A stretch of DNA of 64,000 nt from Mariniphaga sp041687215 (lineage in GTDB: Bacteria > Bacteroidota > Bacteroidia > Bacteroidales > Prolixibacteraceae), in contig NZ_JAWLCI010000004.1 in the NCBI RefSeq assembly GCF_041687215.1, forward strand, positions 75,507-139,506, written 5' to 3'. The stretch's first letter is position 1. Every line of letters begins with the position of its first letter. A model generated the notes under the pieces. That model did not search any database and was not told where the DNA came from. It worked only from the letters and a program-made list of their open reading frames with translations. The position numbers and the translations under genes were made by a program. This document shows, in pieces, positions 8,114-15,729 of the stretch.

Positions 8114-8707
8114 TTATTTCACCAAATTATAAGTAAATTCGTTGTTATATGAACTTAAAACTACCTTGTAATTTCCATTTTCAAGCTTTGACAAATCGTA
8201 ACCGGAAGTAATGTTAAAATCTCTTCCCAGTTTTGTTTCATAAACCAGGCCTTCGCTATTGTAGAAATACAATTTCATGCTTTCCTGGTCAAAATTCAGG
8301 TACGAAAGCTTTAACTCATTGTTTTTAAAATCGAAGTAAGGTGCAAAATGCACTTTTGATTCTCCAACTTCAATTCCGCTTCCCGATACCTGAAAATCGT
8401 TCATCACTTTTGTGTCGTTTACTTTCAGGTTCAGAACGTACTTTCCATCCTCCAAACCTTTAAAGTCGTAAATTTGTTTGAAATCGGTAACTGGCTCGCT
8501 GGTTTGTTTGTAATAAACCATGTCGCCATTTTCGGCTTTAATACTCACCTCAAAAATTGCAGGATTTTCGTTGGTAACTGAAACGATTGCCCGCTCTGAA
8601 TTGATCGGGACAACATTCATTTTTGGTTTTTCAACCGCAGTGGAAATTGTTGCTACTGCTAAAGCTGCTACTGTAAAAGCTAAATTAATTGTTTTCATGT
8701 TTTTCAA
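8114..8707 (-). CDS. Secreted hypothetical protein, beta-sandwich-like
   Basis: A 197-residue protein with a Sec-type signal peptide (MKNMKTINLAFTVAALAVATI, cleavage likely near residue 24). The mature part contains two similar blocks that each end in a glycine-turn strand: LEDGKYVLNLKVND near residue 90 and LENGNYKVVLSSYNN near 178. These resemble the Ig-like/secretion-tail motifs of Bacteroidota exported proteins. I do not recognise the family. The second Met (MKTINLAF, 8698) is an equally good start. Transcription is probably from the TATGTTTG element about 98 bases upstream, giving a long leader. Confidence 0.75.
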   Translation of the reverse strand: MKNMKTINLAFTVAALAVATISTAVEKPKMNVVPINSERAIVSVTNENPAIFEVSIKAENGDMVYYKQTSEPVTDFKQIYDFKGLEDGKYVLNLKVNDTKVMNDFQVSGSGIEVGESKVHFAPYFDFKNNELKLSYLNFDQESMKLYFYNSEGLVYETKLGRDFNITSGYDLSKLENGNYKVVLSSYNNEFTYNLVK

Positions 8708-8804
8708 TTTTAATTTTTTAACTGTTTTTAAGTCACATTTTTTAATTGTTTCTGTTTTCCTATGACTTCAAATTTTGTCTTTCGTTTAATTTTGATTGAC
8801 AGTG

Positions 8805-8812
8805 CAAACATA
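8805..8812 (-). promoter_or_regulatory. Probable -7 element for the secreted hypothetical gene
   Basis: The minus strand reads TATGTTTG, matching TAnnTTTG, and implies a leader of about 90 bases. The whole 8708-9025 divergent gap is AT-rich. On the plus side only a degenerate TATTTTCG (9004-9011) stands near the next start, and I see no other gene or RNA there. Confidence 0.45.
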
Positions 8813-9025
8813 GTTTGTTTTTAAAAATATGCTGTAAAACATACGTTAAAAGTTTATCAAATAATTGTGAATTTAATGGAAGATATATTAACTGAATGTA
8901 ATTTATAATTTAAAATGCTGTGAGTAAATACATTACATTTAATAATATGTTATTATCAATTATCGTGCCTTAATTATTTCAGATATGTTAAGTTAATTTT
9001 ACTTATTTTCGCAAAAAAGGATAAA

Positions 9026-9727
9026 ATGGACATTCAAATACTCCAATTGATTGACGGAGCAAAAGATGCAACAGGATTAACCGTGATTATAGATGTTTTC
9101 AGGGCATTTTCCACCGCTTGCTTTGCCATGGAAAAGGGAGCTGAAAAAATAATTCCCGTAGGAAATATTGAAAAAGCTTATCAAATCAGGGAAAAAAATC
9201 CGGAATTTCTGTTAATGGGCGAACGCAACGAAATGAAACCGCACGGATTCGATTTCGGCAATTCACCTTCTCAATTGCTTCATGCAAATTTAACAGGTAA
9301 AACAATTGTACACACCACCAGCTCGGGAACGCAAGGCATTGAGGCCGCGGCTCACGCACCTGAAATAATTACAGGCAGCTTTGTAAATGCCCATGCTATT
9401 ATTCGGTACATAAAAAAACTGAACCCCGAAACTTTATCGTTGGTTTGTATGGGTTATGCCTGTGAATATCCAACCGACGAAGATACACTTTGCGCCGAGT
9501 ATATCAGAAATGAGTTAAAAGGACTGCCCAACGATTTCAACAAAATGAAAGAAATTATCAGAAAAGGCTCGGGAAAACGTTTTTTTGAAGCTGAAAAACA
9601 GGAATGGGCGCCAAAAGAAGATTTTGATCTTTGTCTTGACCTGAATCGTTTTAATTTTGTGCTTAGGGTTGAAAAAAGCAGTGCTTACAATTTTCTGCAA
9701 AAAATTGATATGCCCGAAAATCTCTGA
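9026..9727 (+). CDS. comB: 2-phosphosulfolactate phosphatase family protein (ComB)
   Basis: A 233-residue protein of the ComB family, whose founding member removes phosphate from 2-phosphosulfolactate in coenzyme M or sulfolactate synthesis. Recognisable are TVIIDVFRAFSTA (near residues 19-31), GERNEMKPHGFDFGNSP (near 72-88) and HTTSSGTQG (near 97-105), all family signatures. No phosphosulfolactate synthase or sulfolactate dehydrogenase is nearby, and many bacteria carry this gene without that pathway, so the true substrate here is uncertain. It lies 13 bases upstream of the MalY-type aminotransferase and is likely cotranscribed with it. Confidence 0.85.
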   Translation: MDIQILQLIDGAKDATGLTVIIDVFRAFSTACFAMEKGAEKIIPVGNIEKAYQIREKNPEFLLMGERNEMKPHGFDFGNSPSQLLHANLTGKTIVHTTSSGTQGIEAAAHAPEIITGSFVNAHAIIRYIKKLNPETLSLVCMGYACEYPTDEDTLCAEYIRNELKGLPNDFNKMKEIIRKGSGKRFFEAEKQEWAPKEDFDLCLDLNRFNFVLRVEKSSAYNFLQKIDMPENL

Positions 9728-9740
9728 AAAAAATCTGAAC

Positions 9741-10916
9741 ATGAAAAAATATAATTTTGATGAAGTTATCCCACGCAGTGGAACCAACTGCATAAAGTAC
9801 GATGCAAAAGAGTGGATGTTTAAAACTGACGATGTTCTGCCGTTGTGGGTGGCCGATACCGATTTTCGTACTCCTGACTTTATTGTGGAGGCCATAAAAA
9901 AAAGGGCCGAACACGAAATTTATGGATATACATTTAAACCCGATTCCTATTACAATGCAATAATTGGTTGGATGGAACGCCGCCACAACTGGTCGATAAA
10001 AAAAGAGTGGATTTCCTTTAGTCCGGGAGTTGTTGCCGGTCTCACCATTGCTATTGAAACCTTTTCGAAACCCGGTGACAGTGTGATTGTGCAGCCTCCG
10101 GTTTATTTCCCGTTTTTCGACAGTGTGAAAGGAACCAAACGCAAATTGATTGAAAATCCGCTGAAAATTGAAAATGGTAGATTTACCTTCGATTTTGACG
10201 ATTTGAAATCGAAAATTGATAAAAATACCAAGCTACTTTTGTTGTGTAATCCGCAAAACCCGGGTGGAATGGTTTGGACCCGCAGCGAGTTGGAAGAACT
10301 TTCGGCAATTTGTCTTAAACACGGTATTACTGTTATTTCCGACGAAATTCATTCCGATTTGATTTTTGAAGGACATACTCATATTCCGTTCTCTACCCTC
10401 TCGGAGGAAGCGGCTAAAAATTCGGTGGTTTGTATGGCTCCCAGCAAAACGTTTAATGTGGCAGGTTTGGCTTCTTCGCTGGTAATTATACCAGAAAAAG
10501 CAAAGCATGCCAGATATGAAAGGGCTTTAAATGTGGGGCACCTGGGCATGGGAAATATTTTTGGTTCAGTAGCGCTTGAAGCTGCTTATAATCATGGAGA
10601 TGAATGGCTCGAACAGTTGATGGATTACCTTTGGGAAAATTATCTTTTACTTGAAAAATTCATGAAACAACACTTGCCCAAAGTTAAAGTGATGAAACCC
10701 GAGGCCACCTTTTTAATCTGGCTCGATTTCAGTGCCTACGGAATGAATGACGAAGAGCTTATGAAATTCACTGTGGAAAAAGCAAAAGTTGGGCTGAACA
10801 ACGGCGGACGTTTTGGCACAGGTGGCGACGGATGGTTGCGTTTGAATATTGGCTGCCCCCGAAGTGTGCTGGAAGAGGGACTGGAAAGATTAAAAACAGC
10901 TTTCTGTCAGATTTAA
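9741..10916 (+). CDS. MalY/PatB family PLP-dependent C-S lyase or aminotransferase
   Basis: A 392-residue fold-type I PLP enzyme of the MalY/PatB group (cystathionine beta-lyase-like). Visible are NPQNPGGMVW (about residues 170-179), SDEIHSDL (about 200-207) with the Asp that contacts the PLP ring, the Schiff-base lysine K236 in APSKTFNVAGL, and the C-terminal RLNIGCPR arginine region. Members cleave cystathionine or other C-S bonds. The ATG at 9741 is preferred over a frame opening at 9657, which would overlap comB and add unrelated residues. The pairing with comB, also a sulfur-metabolism family, is notable, but the substrate is unknown. Confidence 0.88.
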   Translation: MKKYNFDEVIPRSGTNCIKYDAKEWMFKTDDVLPLWVADTDFRTPDFIVEAIKKRAEHEIYGYTFKPDSYYNAIIGWMERRHNWSIKKEWISFSPGVVAGLTIAIETFSKPGDSVIVQPPVYFPFFDSVKGTKRKLIENPLKIENGRFTFDFDDLKSKIDKNTKLLLLCNPQNPGGMVWTRSELEELSAICLKHGITVISDEIHSDLIFEGHTHIPFSTLSEEAAKNSVVCMAPSKTFNVAGLASSLVIIPEKAKHARYERALNVGHLGMGNIFGSVALEAAYNHGDEWLEQLMDYLWENYLLLEKFMKQHLPKVKVMKPEATFLIWLDFSAYGMNDEELMKFTVEKAKVGLNNGGRFGTGGDGWLRLNIGCPRSVLEEGLERLKTAFCQI

Positions 10917-11050
10917 CTATGGTAACATCAATTTCTAATAAACTTAAATTCATCTAACCGGATAACATTTCTACAAAAAAATTCAGGGTATTACTTACAA
11001 TAAAAGCATTGCCACAATCTTATGATGTATTTGTATTTTGCACGAATTGT

Positions 11051-11614
11051 TCAATCAACTATTAAGGGCGGTCCAACCACTTTCATGTCATGGTCGGCAA
11101 ATACTTGCTCAATTTCTTCTTTTGCTGGCGGCAAAGTCCACTTATCAGTTACTGCAAAAAAATCTTCCATTTTACCTGCCGGTAAATAAGAAACTATCAT
11201 TCTTCCCTTTTCGGTTAGCTGAACAAATGCATGTTGAATATTTCGCGGAAGAAAGATGATATCTCCGGCTTTCATTTGATATGTGTCGTTGCCAACCTGA
11301 AATTTATACTCACCTTCAATCACATAGAACCATTCATCCTGATTCGGATGAATGTGCAGGGGCGGTCCGCCGTTTGGCGTTAAACCTGTCTGTTCAAAAA
11401 CAGCCAAATCATTTTCAGTGTCTTTTCCTGAAATTTTAATATCTAAGGTATTTAGTGTAACCCCTTTCATTTTATAGTGAACTCCAAATCTGGCTTCTCC
11501 AGAATTTACCTTAAATCCTTTGGTGATTCCAAGAGCAGTTTTAGGGAGAATTTTCGCCAAAAGCGTTAAAGGGTAAAATGCGAGGGTTGTTAAAATAAAT
11601 TTTGTCCGATTCAT
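11051..11614 (-). CDS. Cupin-domain protein with N-terminal hydrophobic segment
   Basis: A 187-residue protein with a hydrophobic N-terminal segment (about residues 5-20: membrane anchor or signal peptide), then a single cupin barrel. Cupin motif 1 is seen as HIHPNQDEWFYVIEGEYKF (about residues 87-105) and motif 2 as GDIIFLPRNIQHAF (about 118-131), which keep the His/Glu/His metal ligands. Function cannot be told from the cupin alone. The start at 11614 is chosen because the 11 upstream codons add nothing family-like. A 7-base inverted repeat (TAACAAA/TTTGTTA, 11642-11662) lies just upstream and could be an operator or leader hairpin. Confidence 0.8.
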   Translation of the reverse strand: MNRTKFILTTLAFYPLTLLAKILPKTALGITKGFKVNSGEARFGVHYKMKGVTLNTLDIKISGKDTENDLAVFEQTGLTPNGGPPLHIHPNQDEWFYVIEGEYKFQVGNDTYQMKAGDIIFLPRNIQHAFVQLTEKGRMIVSYLPAGKMEDFFAVTDKWTLPPAKEEIEQVFADHDMKVVGPPLIVD

Positions 11615-11886
11615 AAAATAAAGGTTTTTCCATTTTTCCAATAACAAATTTTCGGTTTGTTAAGTTCAGGGTACAATGAAGCTTCATTTTGAAATTCAAC
11701 ACAACCCATTTATCTAATAATCAATAAAATACAACGATATTCCACTTCGAAATTATTGTTAAAGTACTAAAAGGCCCGATCTGGCTGACCAAACAAAATG
11801 GATAATTGGACCGGGCTTCACTCCTGCAGTCACAACCTTACGGCATACTGAATCAGAAATGGTTGGGGAAATATATTCTATCAACT

Positions 11887-12870
11887 CTAAAAATGTTGAT
11901 TAATCCATTGCACTGCCCGTTCAACATCCTGATCTTCCATGCAGCGAAAATGTTTTTTAGGGCAGGAATGGTAACCAAGTTTGGAACAAGGACGGCATTT
12001 TAATCCTTCCACTTCAAGCATTTCCGAAGCCGGATGCGCCTGGTAGGGATACATTCCGAACTGTGGAACCGTATTTCCCCAAAATGAAAGAATTTTCTTT
12101 TTAAAGGCAGCGGCGATGTGCATCAGACCCGTGTCGTTGGCTAATACCACGCGGGCATCGCGCACCAGGCTGGCCGATTTGTACAGACTAATTTTCCCCG
12201 CCAGATTTAAAACATTTTCACCTGTATAAGCCACAATTCTCTCCCCTTCCTCCGTTTCAAGCTGCCCACCTAAAAGAATCACTGGAAAAGAAATGTTATT
12301 ACAAATTTCAGCTACTTTTTCAGCCGGTAGTTTTTTAGTTTCCCAGGTTCCTGCAATTACAAACGCAACATACCCGTTTTGATATTTTTCTGGCAAATCT
12401 TTAAAATTAAATGCCTCATTTTCAGGAATAAAAAAATCGAGGCCTGCCCCATCGTTTCTTACCTCGAAAACTGATAACGTTTGGAGATACCTGTCAACAA
12501 TGTGTTTTTGGGGTAATCGGTTAATTTTAAATTTTACCAGCAGAAATTTTTCGATATTAAGTTTTTTGAATGAAAAAGAAGGAACACCAATCCTGCTTTT
12601 TATGCGATTACTCCTGAAGTTCTGATGCAAATCAACAATGTAATCGAACTGCTCCTGTTTAAGCTGTTCAATTAACTCCGAAAGGTTTCCTGAAAGGGTG
12701 TGTACTTTTTCGATATACGGACTGGAAGAAACCAGCGATTGGTATTTCTTTTTGGTTGCAAAATGGATCTCGGCGCCTTCAACCTGCTTTTTTAAGCAGC
12801 GTACTACCGGCGATGTAAGTACGATATCGCCAATGGAGCTCAACCGTATGATCAGGAATTTAATTTTCAA
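11887..12870 (-). CDS. Glycosyltransferase family 9 (heptosyltransferase-like)
   Basis: A 327-residue GT-B fold enzyme of family GT9, the group that includes LPS heptosyltransferases. Signs are the N-terminal RLSSIGDIVLTSPVVR (residues 9-24), the C-terminal NDTGLMHIAAA near residue 241, and a Cys-rich tail (CRPCSKLGYHSCPKKHFRCM) typical of this family. It probably acts at the cytoplasmic face on lipid A core or a related glycan. The start is TTG at 12870, overlapping the atpC stop as TTGA, so translation should be coupled to the ATP synthase genes. A weak GC stem with a short T-run (about 11778-11816) may end the operon. Confidence 0.9.
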   Translation of the reverse strand: MKIKFLIIRLSSIGDIVLTSPVVRCLKKQVEGAEIHFATKKKYQSLVSSSPYIEKVHTLSGNLSELIEQLKQEQFDYIVDLHQNFRSNRIKSRIGVPSFSFKKLNIEKFLLVKFKINRLPQKHIVDRYLQTLSVFEVRNDGAGLDFFIPENEAFNFKDLPEKYQNGYVAFVIAGTWETKKLPAEKVAEICNNISFPVILLGGQLETEEGERIVAYTGENVLNLAGKISLYKSASLVRDARVVLANDTGLMHIAAAFKKKILSFWGNTVPQFGMYPYQAHPASEMLEVEGLKCRPCSKLGYHSCPKKHFRCMEDQDVERAVQWINQHF

Positions 12871-13109
12871 ACTGATTCCAGTAAAACAATTACAGTATTG
12901 TCCTTATTTTCAACAATTCCCCCGCTTACTTCGAAGGTGTACCGGCGGTCTTTTTCATCAATAACCCTGATAACGCCCTTACTGAGGGTTGAAATAATAG
13001 GCGCATGGTTTTTCAGAATTTCAAACAATCCTTTACTACCGGGTAACCTGATTCGTTTTATTTCTCCCTCGTAAATTTTTTTATCGGGTGTGATGATTTC
13101 GAGAAACAT
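12867..13109 (-). CDS. atpC: ATP synthase F1 subunit epsilon, short form
   Basis: An 80-residue epsilon subunit consisting only of the N-terminal beta-sandwich (FLEIITPDKKIYEGEIKRI ... GLFEILKNHAPIISTLSKG), which binds the gamma stalk and c-ring. The C-terminal helical hairpin present in the E. coli protein (about 138 residues) is absent. That hairpin inhibits rotation, so this form should lack that mode of control. Short forms are usual in this phylum. It follows atpD after 17 bases and its TGA overlaps the TTG of the glycosyltransferase. Confidence 0.93.
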   Translation of the reverse strand: MFLEIITPDKKIYEGEIKRIRLPGSKGLFEILKNHAPIISTLSKGVIRVIDEKDRRYTFEVSGGIVENKDNTVIVLLESV

Positions 13110-13126
13110 GATCTTAATTTTTAAAA

Positions 13127-14632
13127 TTACTTGCCGGCCAGCAAACGGTCTCCTTTTTCAATGGCCTCTTCTATAGTTCCCACCAGGTTAAAGGCACTTT
13201 CGGGATACTTGTCCACTTCGCCGCTCAAAATCATATTAAATCCTTTTATGGTATCTTCAATAGATACCAGTTTTCCTTCGAGGCCTGTAAACTGCGAAGC
13301 CACAAAAAACGGCTGCGAAAGGAATCGTTGGGCACGGCGCGCTCTGTGAACCACCAGTTTATCTTCTTCAGAAAGTTCATCCATTCCCAAAATGGCAATA
13401 ATATCCTGCAGTTCTTTGTACCGCTGAAGCAGATGAATAACATTTTGTGCACAATTGTAGTGTTCCTCTCCTACAATTTCGGAAGTAAGAATACGGGAAG
13501 ATGAATCGAGCGGATCAACAGCCGGATAAATTCCCAATTCCACAATTTTACGGCTAAGCACTGTTGTGGCATCAAGATGGGCAAATGTAGTTGCCGGAGC
13601 CGGGTCGGTAAGGTCGTCAGCCGGCACATAAACCGCCTGAACTGAGGTAATAGACCCAAATTTGGTTGAAGTGATACGTTCCTGCATAATGCCCATTTCG
13701 GTTGCCAGTGTAGGCTGATAACCCACTGCTGACGGCATTCTTCCCAAAAGTGCCGAAACCTCTGAACCGGCTTGCGTAAAACGAAAAACATTGTCAATGA
13801 AAAAGAGAATGTCGCGACCTTCTCCTGTTTCCTTTCCACTATCGCGCAAACTTTCGGCAATGGCCAATCCGGAAAGCGCCACCCTGGCACGTGCTCCGGG
13901 CGGTTCATTCATTTGCCCGAAAACCATAGCAAGTTTTGATTTCTTTAGTTTCTCCTCATCCACTTTCGAAAGATCCCAACTGCCTTTCTCCATTGACTCG
14001 CGGAATTCATCGCCGTAATCCACAATTTTGGCTTCAATCATTTCGCGCAAAAGGTCATTTCCTTCGCGGGTACGTTCGCCAACACCTGCAAAAACAGACA
14101 AACCACTGTGTGCCAATGCAATATTATTGATTAATTCCTGAATTAAAACCGTTTTCCCCACACCGGCTCCGCCAAACAATCCAATTTTACCACCCTTGGC
14201 ATAGGGCTCAATCAAATCGATAACTTTTATGCCCGTATATAACACTTCGGTTTCGGTAATCAAATCTTCGTATCTGGGCGGTTCATTATGAATTTTGAAC
14301 CCATTTTTGGGGAGTTGTTCCAAACCGTCAACCGAATCGCCCGTAACATTCAGTAACCTACCCAGGGCATTCTCCCCTTTGGGCATAATAATGGGTTTAC
14401 CGGTCGAAATAACATCCATGCCTCTTTTTAAACCATCGGTTGAGTCCATGGCAATACATCTGATGGTATTTTCGCCAATGTGTTGCTGACATTCAACAAC
14501 AAGGTTATCTTTCCCTTCCCTTACCACCTCAAGGGCATCGTATATGGTAGGAAGTTCATTTCCTTCTTTCTCAAAGCTAACATCAACCACAGGGCCGATA
14601 ACCTGAATAATTTTTCCTTTAATTTGGTTCAT
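13127..14632 (-). CDS. atpD: ATP synthase F1 subunit beta
   Basis: A 501-residue catalytic beta subunit. Visible are the P-loop GGAGVGKTV (about residues 153-161), the FGQMNEPPGAR segment, the Walker B region ILFFIDNVFRF and the ATPase signature PAVDPLDSSSR. It makes ATP in F1 with alpha, gamma, delta and epsilon. Only atpC follows; the genes for alpha, gamma, delta and the Fo subunits are not in this window, as is often seen in Bacteroidota, where atpDC form a separate unit. A promoter with both -33 and -7 elements lies 53 bases upstream. Confidence 0.98.
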   Translation of the reverse strand: MNQIKGKIIQVIGPVVDVSFEKEGNELPTIYDALEVVREGKDNLVVECQQHIGENTIRCIAMDSTDGLKRGMDVISTGKPIIMPKGENALGRLLNVTGDSVDGLEQLPKNGFKIHNEPPRYEDLITETEVLYTGIKVIDLIEPYAKGGKIGLFGGAGVGKTVLIQELINNIALAHSGLSVFAGVGERTREGNDLLREMIEAKIVDYGDEFRESMEKGSWDLSKVDEEKLKKSKLAMVFGQMNEPPGARARVALSGLAIAESLRDSGKETGEGRDILFFIDNVFRFTQAGSEVSALLGRMPSAVGYQPTLATEMGIMQERITSTKFGSITSVQAVYVPADDLTDPAPATTFAHLDATTVLSRKIVELGIYPAVDPLDSSSRILTSEIVGEEHYNCAQNVIHLLQRYKELQDIIAILGMDELSEEDKLVVHRARRAQRFLSQPFFVASQFTGLEGKLVSIEDTIKGFNMILSGEVDKYPESAFNLVGTIEEAIEKGDRLLAGK

Positions 14633-14684
14633 CTGTTTTATTCATTTGAAGAGCGGCAAAAGATACCGCTTTTTTTTTGCGCCT

Positions 14685-14715
14685 CAAAGTTATAAAAGGT
14701 TTAAATTCATTCAAC
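14685..14715 (-). promoter_or_regulatory. Promoter of the atpD-atpC-GT9 operon
   Basis: Read on the minus strand, GTTG (14712-14715) is followed by a 19-base spacer and TAACTTTG (14685-14692). This is the best match in the window to the Bacteroidota TTTG-N19/21-TAnnTTTG promoter. A second -7-like TATCTTTT lies closer to atpD. Confidence 0.65.
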
Positions 14716-14742
14716 AGTAAAATGTAAGTACACCATTTTTTA

Positions 14743-15726
14743 TTAGGATTTTCTTCCTAACATATTCCGGCTCAATTCAATAAGGTGTTTCTTGTTTAAA
14801 TCATTTACCGGAAGCTGATTAAGAATTTCTGCCGCCCGACCAAAATAGTGTTCTATTTTTGTTTTGGTGATTTCTTTTATACCCAACATGTTATAAATTT
14901 CTGTTACCGAATCAATTTTTTCTTCAGCATTAAAATCAACAGTATTCAACCATTTTGTTAACGTAATTTTACTGCTTTCAGTTGCTTTTTCGAGTGCAGT
15001 TATCAGAAGGTATGTTTTTTTATTGGCTAAAATATCGCCCCCAATTTTTTTACCAAAGTTTTGTTGATCTCCAAATGTATCCAACCAGTCGTCCTGAAGT
15101 TGAAAAGCCATTCCAAGGTTAATTCCAAAATCGTAAAGTTGCTGTACCGTTTCATCGGCAGAATTTGCCAGCAACGCGCCGGCCTGCAAACTACAACCTA
15201 ACAATACGGCAGTTTTTAACCTTATCATTTCCAGATATTCTGCTTCAGTAACATCCAGACGATTTTCAAAATCCATATCGTACTGCTGCCCTTCGCATAC
15301 TTCGAGTGCAGTTTTGGTAAAAAGGCTGGCCACATCAAACATTCTTTCTGAGCGACATTCGAGTAAATACTGATAGGAAAGAAACGCCATGGCATCTCCT
15401 GAAAGAATCGCATTGTTCTCACTGAATTTTAAATGTACGGTTGGTTTGTTTCGGCGTACTTCTGCTTTATCCATAATATCGTCGTGCAGCAAGGTAAAAT
15501 TGTGAAAAACCTCAACAGCTATTGCGGCAGGTAATGCCTTTTCAATTTCATCGGAAAAAAGGTTAAAAGCCATCAGAAGTAAAACCGGACGCAATCTTTT
15601 TCCTCCTACCCCAAGCGAATAATCAATAGGAGCATAAAGTTCGGCAGGTTGTCTGTCATTTAATCCGGCTGACCTGCGGGCAATTTCCTCGTCAATTTTT
15701 TTCTGCAACTCTTCAATTGGGAACAT
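14743..15726 (-). CDS. Polyprenyl synthetase (trans-isoprenyl diphosphate synthase)
   Basis: A 327-residue all-helical isoprenyl diphosphate synthase. The first aspartate motif is LLHDDIMD with DDIMD at about residues 81-85 and the second is FQLQDDWLD with DDWLD at about 212-216; both bind magnesium-diphosphate. It condenses allylic diphosphate with isopentenyl diphosphate to make farnesyl/geranylgeranyl or longer chains. Product length cannot be settled by eye: bulky aromatic residues are not obvious right before the first motif, which favours a chain of C20 or longer. It follows the MMPL exporter gene with a 3-base gap, an operon that could pair lipid synthesis with lipid export. Confidence 0.92.
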   Translation of the reverse strand: MFPIEELQKKIDEEIARRSAGLNDRQPAELYAPIDYSLGVGGKRLRPVLLLMAFNLFSDEIEKALPAAIAVEVFHNFTLLHDDIMDKAEVRRNKPTVHLKFSENNAILSGDAMAFLSYQYLLECRSERMFDVASLFTKTALEVCEGQQYDMDFENRLDVTEAEYLEMIRLKTAVLLGCSLQAGALLANSADETVQQLYDFGINLGMAFQLQDDWLDTFGDQQNFGKKIGGDILANKKTYLLITALEKATESSKITLTKWLNTVDFNAEEKIDSVTEIYNMLGIKEITKTKIEHYFGRAAEILNQLPVNDLNKKHLIELSRNMLGRKS

Positions 15727-15729
15727 AAC

